From contig JAQWZU010000106.1 of NCBI GenBank assembly GCA_029253285.1, forward strand, positions 16,758-80,757: 64,000 bases of DNA. The letters are read 5' to 3'. Positions 45,028 to 53,052 of this stretch are shown here, one piece after another. The position numbers and the translations under genes are program-made. Every line of letters begins with the position of its first letter. Positions within the stretch are counted from its first letter, which is position 1. This DNA comes from Akkermansiaceae bacterium. GTDB taxonomy: Bacteria > Verrucomicrobiota > Verrucomicrobiia > Verrucomicrobiales > Akkermansiaceae. Under the pieces are notes generated by a model that was given only the letters and a program-made list of their open reading frames with translations, was not told the DNA's origin and ran no database searches.

Positions 45028-46896
45028 TTACTCGCCAGAAGGCTTTCCCTCTTCAGCTGGTTCGTCGGTTGACTCCTTCTCCTCTACAGGAGCTGGCTCT
45101 GGTGGCTCATCCGTCTTGGGCGCTTCTTCAGCCGGAGCCTCTTCCACCTTTTCTTCAGCCTTTGGCTCTTCTTCAGGCCCGGGCGTTTCTTCGGCGGGCG
45201 CTTCAGTCTTCGGATCTTCTTTGGGCTCAGGAGTTTCTGTGGCAGGCGCCTCGGCTTTAGCTTTCGCCTCCTTTTTGGGAGCACTCTTTTTCTTTGCCGG
45301 AGCGGGGTCGCCCCCTGGCTTGGAGAGATGCAGTGTGGTATCGGAAAGCAAAATGGCGTGGCCTTGATTAAGAAGCCAGTGAAGGTCGTGGAACCATTCG
45401 TGCTTCACTTCATCAGTGGCATTTTCAGGCAATAAGGCGTCCCAAAGATCCTTCAATTGCTTCCCGGAATTATTTTCCAGAAAATTGATAATAGCTTGCG
45501 GGCGTTCCGCGAGCGGAGTCTCGGCAGAGACAGCGTGAGGCCGGGAAGGACCAACCTTGAGCTTCTTTTTCCACTTAAAAACTGCGACGTGACGACCGGA
45601 AAGCTGGCGACACACCAGAGGCATGAGATTGGCAGGGTAACGTTTTTCCTCAGCAACCGCGCGCTTCAGCAAGGTCAGCATTCCCGGAGAAAGAAGATTC
45701 CCGGGAATGTCCCCCATCACCCAGGCGCGATTGGTTTCCTCGAAGGCCTTTTCAAAAAAGCTCTCCGAGAAATGACGTTCGACCTCACGGGAGTCAGCCA
45801 AGAGCTCTTCCTCCGCAACCGCTTCGGGTTCAGCTTCGGCGGGAGCCTCCTCTTCGCCGGGAGCTTCTTCCTCAGCCTGAGCTTCCTCTGCTTCGGCTTC
45901 GGGTTCTTCCGGAGCAGCGTCTTCAGCCGGGCTCTCTTCTGCAGTCGCATCCTCGACAGCGGTTGCTTCTTCTGCCTTTATTTCCTCTGCAGCAGGAGCC
46001 TCTTCCGTTTTCTCTTCCTCAGCAGCAGCTTCGGCGGGCACTTCTTCAGCGATTATCTCTTCTTCGCCAGTGCCAACCTGCCACTTGGTGACAATTTTCA
46101 TACTATCCAACCAGGCTTCGACCGCTTCCTCGCCATGCTCCATGCGGACCTTGGCTTTGTAGTTGTCGAGTGACATGTGGCCGAAGCGCTCACGATGAAG
46201 GGTCGCGATATTTTGCTGGTAGCCGTGATAGTTTGGTGGTCCGAGATATTCTCCGCTGATGCCGCAACGGGCAACAGAGGAAAAGCTTCCCTTGGGAGCT
46301 TCGCCCTCGGTTTTCACTTCAGAGTAATACTTCTTTCTCCACTCACCACGCCAAAGATGTCGAATTGCTTCGTCTTTAGACAACCAAAGCGAGTTGTCTT
46401 CGCGACAACGGAAATACTTTTTCTCGGGGGATTCAAAAATCACACGGAAGCGATCACGCTTCTGCAAAAGAACTTTTGCCAAATCGAACACGGAAAAGGT
46501 GCGTCCGGTATCGGCGACCTGCTTGGCCAGGAGATCAAGGCTCTCCTCGGACGGCATTATTTTGAGGCTCACTCCTTCGGGTGGTTCTACTTCCTGACGC
46601 TGGGGACGACGATTGTCCCGGTCATCACGTCGATCACCACGGCCTTTGCCTTTGAAGCCTCCGCCACCTCCTCCGCCGCCTCCTCCGCCGCCACGATATT
46701 CACGACGACCACCACCGCCACCGCGATTATCTCGTCGACCACCACGGTCACGGGAATCACCCCGGTCGCCACGGTCTTTAAATTTTTTAAGGGACTTCGA
46801 TTCCGAATCATCACGCGCCCACGCAGGGCCGAAATTCAATCCGGACAGATCAAGAGCCCCGTCTTTGTCGGGAGTCTGTGGAGTTTCTTCACTCAT
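45028..46896 (-). CDS. Low-complexity RGG-rich protein with acidic Glu/Ala/Pro tracts
   Basis: The start is taken at the ATG at 46896 (MSEETPQTPDKDGALDLSGLNFGP), giving 622 aa. Layout: an N-terminal disordered Arg/Gly/Asp region with RGG-like repeats and an unbroken stretch of 12 glycines (about residues 40-95); a folded domain (MPSEESLDLLAKQVADTGRTFSVFDLAKVLLQKRDRFRVIFE); an acidic Glu/Ala/Pro tract of roughly 100 residues; a second folded domain (NRAWVMGDIPGNLLSPGMLTLLKRAVAEEKRYPANLMPLVCRQLSG); and a Lys then Glu/Pro-rich tail. RGG boxes commonly bind RNA, so an RNA-associated role is plausible, but I do not recognise the folded domains. Confidence 0.85.
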   Translation of the reverse strand: MSEETPQTPDKDGALDLSGLNFGPAWARDDSESKSLKKFKDRGDRGDSRDRGGRRDNRGGGGGRREYRGGGGGGGGGGGGFKGKGRGDRRDDRDNRRPQRQEVEPPEGVSLKIMPSEESLDLLAKQVADTGRTFSVFDLAKVLLQKRDRFRVIFESPEKKYFRCREDNSLWLSKDEAIRHLWRGEWRKKYYSEVKTEGEAPKGSFSSVARCGISGEYLGPPNYHGYQQNIATLHRERFGHMSLDNYKAKVRMEHGEEAVEAWLDSMKIVTKWQVGTGEEEIIAEEVPAEAAAEEEKTEEAPAAEEIKAEEATAVEDATAEESPAEDAAPEEPEAEAEEAQAEEEAPGEEEAPAEAEPEAVAEEELLADSREVERHFSESFFEKAFEETNRAWVMGDIPGNLLSPGMLTLLKRAVAEEKRYPANLMPLVCRQLSGRHVAVFKWKKKLKVGPSRPHAVSAETPLAERPQAIINFLENNSGKQLKDLWDALLPENATDEVKHEWFHDLHWLLNQGHAILLSDTTLHLSKPGGDPAPAKKKSAPKKEAKAKAEAPATETPEPKEDPKTEAPAEETPGPEEEPKAEEKVEEAPAEEAPKTDEPPEPAPVEEKESTDEPAEEGKPSGE

Positions 46897-46987
46897 AAAG
46901 GAGAGCGGAGTGAAGCACATGATTCGCGGCTTAGGAAGCACCCATCGCGCCTTTTTATTCAGGGGATATTTTGCCATTCTTTACCAC

Positions 46988-47210
46988 ATGAACGACATCA
47001 TCCCACTCGAAGGATTTTTCGTTCGTCACCACGCGCTGATCAAGGACAATCAAGTGCCTCTTCTGGACCATCTCAAAAAGCGAAGACGGAGTAAATGAAG
47101 GAGTCACTTACACCCTCATGATCAGCTCGAGTCTCGTGACTTTTCACGAAGACGGAGAGGTTCTTCCACTCTTTAAACTTACCTCTTCTTACGTTTCCCC
47201 TTGCCATTAG
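46988..47210 (+). pseudogene. Possible frameshifted small gene
   Basis: ATG at 46988 opens a 36-codon frame (MNDIIPLEGFFVRHHALIKDNQVPLLDHLKK) that ends at TGA 47096. The +1 frame then continues from the AAAAAG run as SEDGVNEGVTYTLMISSSLVTFHEDGEVLPLFKL to TAG 47208. Removing one A from the five-A run near 47075 joins both into a plausible protein of about 73 aa. The 3' end overlaps the sulfatase gene. It may be a pseudogene or a homopolymer sequencing error. No family was recognised. Confidence 0.4.
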
Positions 47211-48780
47211 ATGCCGTTTTTTTGGCCAATTCGATCATGGCGTTCTGCTCACTGAGCCAACGATTTTCGAGGTCCTTCGCTTTCTTCGAGTCCTTTTTAG
47301 AAAGATCATTTTCCTCCGCTCGATCCGTCCGGAGATCATACAAAGCCCAGGGATCGTTTTTTGCGGCGACGAGCTTCCAATCTCCAATGCGGATTCCCCG
47401 GTGTCCTTCATGATTCCACCAAAGGACATCTCTCTCGACGTCCTGATCTTTCTCAAAAACCGGAGCCAGACTCTTGCCCGGCAAGGGAGGACGCTTCTCG
47501 CCTTTCCAATCTGCTGGAGCTTCAACTCCGAGCAAATCAAAAATCGTCGGAGCAATATCGATAAGATGCCCCGGTGTATGGCGAATCTCATTCTTGCCTT
47601 TAATCCCCTTCGGCCAATGCACCACGAGTTGGGTGGCAATGCCGCCTTCGTGAACCCACACCTTATGACGGCGAAACGGCGTATTACAGGCACTCGAAAA
47701 TCCCGGTCCCAGGCAGAGGTAGCTCGCCGCGCTCCCCGGAGGCACCTTGGGGTCGTGCCCGCCATTGCGTACCATGATCTCCGCGCTCGCTCCATTGTCC
47801 GATGCAAAGAAGATCAGGGTATTTTCAAACTGTCCCATTTTCTTGAGCTGCGCGATCACTCGTCCGATTTCCTGATCCATGCGATCCACCATCGCGGCAT
47901 GAATCGCCATCTTGGTTGCTTGGAAGCGCCGCTGTTCGGCGTTGAGATCTTTCCACGGGAGAGGCCGATTCAGCTCGCCCGGACCCAACTTTTTCAATGC
48001 CTCCGCAAAATGATACGGTGGTCCGACCTTTTCCTCGAGACCTGACAACTCGGTATTGATGAGACCCATCTCCTTCTGACGGGCAAAGCGCTTCTTCCGC
48101 ATCTCATCCCAGCCCGCCAAATAGGCATCGCGGTATTTCGCGATATCCTGGGGCAACGCATGCAGCGGAAAGTGGGGCGCGATGAATGCCAGATAATGAA
48201 AGAAGGGCTTCCCGACATGATTCTTCCCATGATCCTCGAGACACGAAATCGCGTGATCCGCTGTTGCGGTCGTCGTGTAGTAGCCTTTTTCATTGTTCGG
48301 AGGCTTCACCGGAACACCATCGAGAGTATTCCCCTTGCTCGAAAAAAAGTTCCCCTGATTCCGGGTGTCGTAGGAATGGTCAAATCCCGCCGCCAGTGCC
48401 TTGCCATCCAAATGCCATTTGCCGCTGTGGTAATTACGATAGCCCAATGGCTTGAGAAAATCCGGCAACATTCGCGCCCATTCCTGACGCACCCCGCGCC
48501 CTCCTCCACCGACGCCAGGCAATACATCGCGATGCACCTGGTGGGGATAATATCCCGTCATCAAAGCCGCCCGACTGGGCCAACAACGACCGGTATTGTA
48601 AAACTGGCTAAACCGCAGCCCATTCTTGGCTAAAGCATCGAGGTTCGGCGTCGCAATCTCCCCGCCGTAACACCCCAAATCCGAAAAGCCCAGGTCATCA
48701 GCGAGAATGAAAACAATATTCGGCTTCGCCCCCATCAAAGGCTGCAAAAGAAGAATCGATAAGAATGTTGGTAAGCGCAC
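47179..48780 (-). CDS. Exported sulfatase
   Basis: A 533-aa sulfatase with a GTG start and a signal peptide (MRLPTFLSILLLQPLMG). The metal-binding start PNIVFILADDLGFSDLGCYGG and the formylglycine signature CWPSRAALMTGYYP (C-x-P-S-R) are complete, so maturation by a formylglycine-generating enzyme is expected. FFASDNGASAEI and KVWVHEGGIATQLVVHWP are further family motifs. It removes sulfate esters, probably from algal or animal polysaccharides. It lies 55 bp after the permease gene on the same strand and may or may not be cotranscribed. The C-terminal tail is Lys-rich. Confidence 0.93.
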   Translation of the reverse strand: MRLPTFLSILLLQPLMGAKPNIVFILADDLGFSDLGCYGGEIATPNLDALAKNGLRFSQFYNTGRCWPSRAALMTGYYPHQVHRDVLPGVGGGGRGVRQEWARMLPDFLKPLGYRNYHSGKWHLDGKALAAGFDHSYDTRNQGNFFSSKGNTLDGVPVKPPNNEKGYYTTTATADHAISCLEDHGKNHVGKPFFHYLAFIAPHFPLHALPQDIAKYRDAYLAGWDEMRKKRFARQKEMGLINTELSGLEEKVGPPYHFAEALKKLGPGELNRPLPWKDLNAEQRRFQATKMAIHAAMVDRMDQEIGRVIAQLKKMGQFENTLIFFASDNGASAEIMVRNGGHDPKVPPGSAASYLCLGPGFSSACNTPFRRHKVWVHEGGIATQLVVHWPKGIKGKNEIRHTPGHLIDIAPTIFDLLGVEAPADWKGEKRPPLPGKSLAPVFEKDQDVERDVLWWNHEGHRGIRIGDWKLVAAKNDPWALYDLRTDRAEENDLSKKDSKKAKDLENRWLSEQNAMIELAKKTASNGKGKRKKR

Positions 48781-48835
48781 CCCGGAAAGCTGCCCGATTC
48801 TTCACCCCACCACGATCATTTTCCGCAGGATCTTC

Positions 48836-50563
48836 CTACTCGCCAGTCCTAAGCTTACCCCGGACAAAATCACTCGTGAGATCCCCTACAAAAACCAAAG
48901 CCGCTCCCAGACCGACCCACAGAATCATTTCATCGTAAAAGAACGACACCTTCGCATCGGAAATCAAAAAGCCGAGGGAGGCCACACCGAGCATTCCCAG
49001 CACTGTCGCTTCACGGATACACGATTCCCATCGATAAAATACAAAGAGCACCAAACGGTTGAATCCAGCCGGCATCATCGCGGCCAAATACGCCGACGAG
49101 CGATTACCACCCTGCGCCAAGATCACCTCGCTTGCCTGACTCTTTGTGTTGTCGATGGCCTCCGCACCCAATCTCAGCAAAATCCCCCCGTTGTGAATCG
49201 CGAGGGCCAAAATTAAAACCCAGTAGGTTGGCCCAAACACCCGGAGCAAGAGAAACGCCAAGATATATTCCGGCATGGCGCGGGCCAACATCGAGCCCCC
49301 CCGGAGGAACAGTCCCAGAAGCCCGCGAATCTTACCGCCACCATCTCGGACCCCTCTCGGATTGGATGCCGCCAAGGTCCGCGCTGCGAACAGAATCCCG
49401 AGCAAGGACAAGCCTCCTGCTAACAAAATCGCCGTCGTCCCCACGTGAAATGTCCGCCAAAGAGCAACTGTTCCCCCGTCCGACATTTTTTCGGCAAACC
49501 ACGAACCAAAGACACTCCAATCACCATCCGCCTCCCGCACCGGATAGGGCACCATTTCATCTGTGAAGCGATCCAAATTCCTCTCCCGCTGTTCCCAGCC
49601 CACTCCCGCTCCCCATCGATCTTCCGCCATCCATCCGGCAGCGATTCCCACAGCCAGAGTGGCCACAGAGAATCTTAAAAACCACGAACGCCCCCGACCC
49701 CGCCAAAGTTCACTCAACGATTGCCCCTTCTCTTCACCAACACGCGATGGCGTCCCCTTCGTCAATAATCCTCTCACCTCAGCTCCCCATGCTTCGAACA
49801 AAACCACGACGATCAACAAAGCATACACGTAAGACCAGATCTCATGATAATGTCCATCCTCGTAGGCTGTTTTAATTTCATATCCAATCGTCGGAATCCC
49901 CACAAACCCAAGAACCGCCGAAGAACGAACCGCGCATTCCAAGCGATACAATGCGTAGGTCGCGAGATCCGGAAGGGCCTTGGTTACGACTCCCGCGAAG
50001 AAGGCCGTAAATCCGCTCCCACCCGAGGCCCTAATCACTTCTCCAGCCGAACTTTCACTTTCATCAAGGAGCTCAGAAAATACCTTTGCCAACGTTCCGC
50101 CGTAAGGCAAGGCCATCGCCAGAATCGCAACCAACGGAGAGGTCCCAACCGCCGATAGAAACAACAAGGCCCACATCAACTCGTGAACTGATCGAATCGC
50201 CGTCGCCAGCAATCGCGTCCCAATCCGGAGGACTTGCAAAAACAAATTCGGCTGAGACCACCACGCCCTTGATCCCAACACGCCACCAATGACCCCGATC
50301 ACAAAAGCGAGACTCATCGCCACCACTGCATAGCGCACCGTTAACCAGAGCGCCTTACCAATTTTCCCCAGAAAGGAAACCTCCCCTCCTCGCATGTCCG
50401 ACTCCTCGTAATCGAGGGCAGGCTGTAAAGCGGCACTCAAAAAATCTCCCGCCGCTTCCCGGCCACCTTCACTCGGGATCAACTGACCGGGACGGACCTC
50501 GAGAACCCAAAGACCCCAGAAAAAGAGCGCAATCGCTCCGAGAAAAAACCACCGACGTCTCAT
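48836..50563 (-). CDS. phnE: Fused double PhnE-type ABC permease
   Basis: A 575-aa membrane protein made of two PhnE-like permease halves in one chain. Each half carries an EAA-type loop: EVIRASGGSGFTAFFAGVVTKALPDLATYALYRLECAVRSSAVLGFVG in the first and EVILAQGGNRSSAYLAAMMPAGFNRLVLFVFYRWESCIREATVLGMLG in the second. Most organisms have a single roughly 260-aa PhnE forming a homodimer, so this is an obligate pseudo-dimer. With PhnC and PhnD it forms a phosphonate/phosphite or related organic-phosphate importer. Starts with an ATGA overlap on phnC. No C-P lyase or phosphonatase genes occur here. Confidence 0.9.
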   Translation of the reverse strand: MRRRWFFLGAIALFFWGLWVLEVRPGQLIPSEGGREAAGDFLSAALQPALDYEESDMRGGEVSFLGKIGKALWLTVRYAVVAMSLAFVIGVIGGVLGSRAWWSQPNLFLQVLRIGTRLLATAIRSVHELMWALLFLSAVGTSPLVAILAMALPYGGTLAKVFSELLDESESSAGEVIRASGGSGFTAFFAGVVTKALPDLATYALYRLECAVRSSAVLGFVGIPTIGYEIKTAYEDGHYHEIWSYVYALLIVVVLFEAWGAEVRGLLTKGTPSRVGEEKGQSLSELWRGRGRSWFLRFSVATLAVGIAAGWMAEDRWGAGVGWEQRERNLDRFTDEMVPYPVREADGDWSVFGSWFAEKMSDGGTVALWRTFHVGTTAILLAGGLSLLGILFAARTLAASNPRGVRDGGGKIRGLLGLFLRGGSMLARAMPEYILAFLLLRVFGPTYWVLILALAIHNGGILLRLGAEAIDNTKSQASEVILAQGGNRSSAYLAAMMPAGFNRLVLFVFYRWESCIREATVLGMLGVASLGFLISDAKVSFFYDEMILWVGLGAALVFVGDLTSDFVRGKLRTGE

Positions 50564-51294
50564 TCGTCCAGTCGGTAAAGCTCTTTCACTCCGGCATCGT
50601 CCGGCGAACCATCAAGCACGACCCGACCGGCTCGCATTCCAATCACGCGGTCGAAATAGCGCTGCGCCAAGTCTACATCGTGCAGACTCATCACGAGCGT
50701 CATCTTTTCCTCCCGCGCAATTGTCGTGAGCAACTCAACCAAACTTTTGGCCCTCTCGGGATCAACCGCGCTCACCGGTTCGTCCGCCAAGATCATTTGC
50801 GGCTCCTGATAAAGGGCCCGTGCAATGGCCACCCGCTGCCGCTGACCGCCTGATAAATGATCCACCCTTGAAAAAATATTTTCCTCAATCCCGACCCGCT
50901 TTAGCAAGCCGCTCACCCGCTCTTTTTCCGCCTTCCCCATCAAAAGGAGGCTTTTCATCAAACCCCAAAACCCTTTCCGCGCGGCCCGCCCACAGGCCAC
51001 ATTCTGACTGACCCTTAGATTTGGAATGAGCCCCAGGTCTTGCGGCACCCAAGCAATCCCGGACCGCACTTCCTTCAGCGCTTTTCCGTTCAATTTACCC
51101 AGGTCCTGATCATTCAAAACCACCTTCCCACTCGTTGCCGGAACACGCCCATTGCACAATCCCAACAGACTGGATTTCCCCGCCCCACTCGGCCCGATTA
51201 AACAAACCTGCTCTCCGGACCGAATCGTCAAATCAACCGAATCCAAGGCCACAGTTGCCCCATAGCTCAGACTCGCTGACTGAAATTTCAACAT
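50560..51294 (-). CDS. phnC: Phn-type ABC transporter ATP-binding protein
   Basis: A 244-aa ABC ATPase: Walker A LIGPSGAGKSSLLGL, Q-loop WVPQDLGLIPN, signature LSGGQRQRVAIARALYQ, Walker B MILADEPVSAVD and switch His in VMSLHDVDLA. The sequence is PhnC-like (long helical insert VACGRAARKGFWGLMKSLLLMGKAEKERV). It overlaps phnE by 4 bp. A hairpin with a short T-rich tail ends just before its ATG, so read-through from phnD is probably limited. Confidence 0.93.
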   Translation of the reverse strand: MLKFQSASLSYGATVALDSVDLTIRSGEQVCLIGPSGAGKSSLLGLCNGRVPATSGKVVLNDQDLGKLNGKALKEVRSGIAWVPQDLGLIPNLRVSQNVACGRAARKGFWGLMKSLLLMGKAEKERVSGLLKRVGIEENIFSRVDHLSGGQRQRVAIARALYQEPQMILADEPVSAVDPERAKSLVELLTTIAREEKMTLVMSLHDVDLAQRYFDRVIGMRAGRVVLDGSPDDAGVKELYRLDE

Positions 51295-51295
51295 A

Positions 51296-51329
51296 ATAAA
51301 ACGGCGGAGTCCTCCTCGAAGACCCCGCC
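51296..51329 (-). terminator. Attenuator-like hairpin between phnD and phnC
   Basis: On the minus strand GGCGGGGTC and GACTCCGCC pair over 9 bp with one G-U, loop TTCGAGGAG, followed by GTTTTATT directly before the phnC ATG. Such a leaky terminator would keep the binding protein above the ATPase and permease, as in many ABC operons. Confidence 0.65.
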
Positions 51330-51354
51330 ATCAAAGATGATTTGGCCTGTGCGA

Positions 51355-52311
51355 TTACCGCATGATGCCAACTTCCTTGGCCACCTCGTAAATGCCTTCG
51401 AACTCTTCGTTTTTAGCCGGAATGAGATCGTCACGGTTGAATGCCTTGAGCACCCCCTCGTCTTCACAATCAACGAGCGCCTTCTGCAACTTATCGATAA
51501 ATCCTTCACCGAACATTTCCTCCAGTGCCGGGTGAGCGGTGAGGTTGTAATCAGCGTAGTAAGGAGTTTGCCAAATGATGGGCGCGTCCTCGGCCTTGAT
51601 TTCGCCGTCAGCGATCATGGAGTCATACTTCTTGTAGCTGAGCGCACCGACTTGCACCGATCCGCTGGCAACTGCGCGAGCGGTGGCATCGTGACCACCG
51701 GTAGTCTGGAATTGAACCGGCTTCGAGAAGTAGTCTTCCGGAGATTTTCCTGTTTCTTTCATGATGAAATAGGTCGGCATGAGACGACCCGAAGTCGAGC
51801 TCTTCGATCCAAAGGTAAAGGTCATGTCTTTGATCGCTTCCGGGAAGGTATCTGCCTTCGCCAAGCCCGTGGACTTATGAGCGATGAAGTAACTCTTATA
51901 CTGCGGATCAACATCCCCCTGGGCAATTGCCCGGGCACCAGGAACAGCCTTACGAGCCTGCACGCCGGTCAGACCACCGAACCATACAAGGTGGACTTCG
52001 CCATTCTTGAAGCGCTCAACGGCAGCGGTGTAGTCGGCCGAGATCGAGAAGCTGACGTCAATCTCCAGATCCTTTGCCAGGAAGTCCTGCAGAGCTTTGA
52101 ATTTCGCCTCCTGATCGGAAACCTTTTCGTCAGGAATTGCGGTGATCACGAGGGACTTCCCTGCAGAATCTCCTCCGTCTACACCGACGGCTTCTTCTTC
52201 CTTATCTCCACAGCTGGAGAGAGTGACTGCCGTGGCGGCAATCGCGATGCTGCTGAGGCAGCCCTTCATGGTCTGAGCAATCGACCGATTGCCCGAGTTA
52301 AACAATTTCAT
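51355..52311 (-). CDS. phnD: PhnD-type substrate-binding lipoprotein
   Basis: The start is set at the ATG at 52311 (MKLFNSGNRSIAQTMKG), giving 318 aa; another ATG 14 codons on is possible. A lipobox AVTLSSCGDKEEE (LSSC) marks lipid attachment after signal cleavage. The body matches PhnD/phosphate-phosphonate binding proteins: LVITAIPDEKVSDQEAKFKALQDFL, HLVWFGGLTGVQARKAVPGARAIAQ, and GSKSSTSGRLMPTYFI. It captures the anionic substrate in the periplasm and delivers it to the fused permease. The exact ligand (phosphonate, phosphite or another) cannot be decided by reading. Confidence 0.92.
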   Translation of the reverse strand: MKLFNSGNRSIAQTMKGCLSSIAIAATAVTLSSCGDKEEEAVGVDGGDSAGKSLVITAIPDEKVSDQEAKFKALQDFLAKDLEIDVSFSISADYTAAVERFKNGEVHLVWFGGLTGVQARKAVPGARAIAQGDVDPQYKSYFIAHKSTGLAKADTFPEAIKDMTFTFGSKSSTSGRLMPTYFIMKETGKSPEDYFSKPVQFQTTGGHDATARAVASGSVQVGALSYKKYDSMIADGEIKAEDAPIIWQTPYYADYNLTAHPALEEMFGEGFIDKLQKALVDCEDEGVLKAFNRDDLIPAKNEEFEGIYEVAKEVGIMR

Positions 52312-52379
52312 GAGTTTATTTGTGTCCCGTGGCCATTGTTGGGTGACCCCGACGCCCCCACAGTCCACGTATTTCATGA

Positions 52380-52433
52380 GAGTGCAATCGCGAAATCTCA
52401 TTCCTGATAAGGCATCAGAGCCCGAATGCACTC
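52380..52433 (-). promoter_or_regulatory. Structured leader element upstream of phnD
   Basis: A 7-bp stem (GAGTGCA/TGCACTC) encloses a second perfect hairpin (CTGAT-loop-ATCAG; 52404-52418). It lies about 70 bp upstream of the phnD start and would be in its transcript. It fits no riboswitch class I can name. It may be a leader RNA or an operator. Confidence 0.35.
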
Positions 52434-52790
52434 CCCCCGTGCTGGACGGGCCGCTGTTCTTCGTCGATAGCGCACAAAGAGATTCTAAAAAATCAGAGTG
52501 TTACCATCGTGATGATCCAGATCCCACGGCCTTTCGGGCTATGTGGACTTAGAGAGCGAACATTACCATTCTCATAAAGCGACGCCGTTACGGCAACCGG
52601 ACGGGTCTTCCGCCCGTCCCGATTAAAAAATATCCAGCCCCCCGGACCCATCGCGCCGCCTAGACAAGGCGCACATGACAACAAGCTGTTATGGCTGAAT
52701 CGGAGGTTTTTCCACTGGCTTTTGATCACCCCCGACCGGGAGTGAAGTTTTGGTCTTTGATCATCCTCCACCTGAGGATCCCTTATTCAT
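52434..52790. other. Gene-poor stretch between the phn leader and the small membrane ORF
   Basis: No convincing gene on either strand. It contains a perfect 7-bp hairpin GGACGGG/CCCGTCC (about 52600-52620) and several shorter GC-rich hairpins with no terminator T-run on the coding side. Some of it may be promoter or an untranslated RNA; nothing else can be supported. Confidence 0.5.
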
Positions 52791-52880
52791 TCATGTGGGA
52801 ACTCCCATCGCAGGGAGAATCCACATCTGCAGGGCCACGTAGGCCGCCACGACACAAATTCCAATGATGATACCTTTCAT
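52791..52880 (-). CDS. 29-aa single-pass membrane peptide
   Basis: Too short for the ORF track. ATG at 52880 reads MKGIIIGICVVAAYVALQMW then ILPAMGVPT and stops at TGA 52791. Residues 3-22 form one hydrophobic helix after a single Lys, an arrangement typical of genuine small membrane proteins. No strong Shine-Dalgarno is present, but that is general in this window. It lies divergent from glyS, about 170 bp from its start. Function unknown; small transporter or respiratory accessory subunits look like this. Confidence 0.5.
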   Translation of the reverse strand: MKGIIIGICVVAAYVALQMWILPAMGVPT

Positions 52881-53052
52881 TTTCGATTACTGTTATCGGG
52901 AAGAGCTCCCGTCTGCCTGACTTATTCCCCAATTTCCCCGAAAACGCAACTTTTTGGCCCTCACTTCCCGCTTTCCGGACCTAAAAAACCTTTCCCCCCA
53001 AGGAATCTTCCTGTTTCCTCGCGCCCCGCGGAAAAAACCTCCGCCCAGAACC

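Noticed and set aside
46988-47210. Programmed -1 frameshift at AAAAAG
   Set aside because: A -1 shift leads to an immediate stop; the downstream frame needs +1, so decay or sequence error fits better.
51337-52407. 356-aa + strand ORF opposite phnD
   Set aside because: Shadow of the phnD lipoprotein gene, which has a lipobox and clear family motifs.
52598-52622. GGACGGG/CCCGTCC hairpin as a terminator
   Set aside because: No T-run follows on either strand, and no gene ends there.
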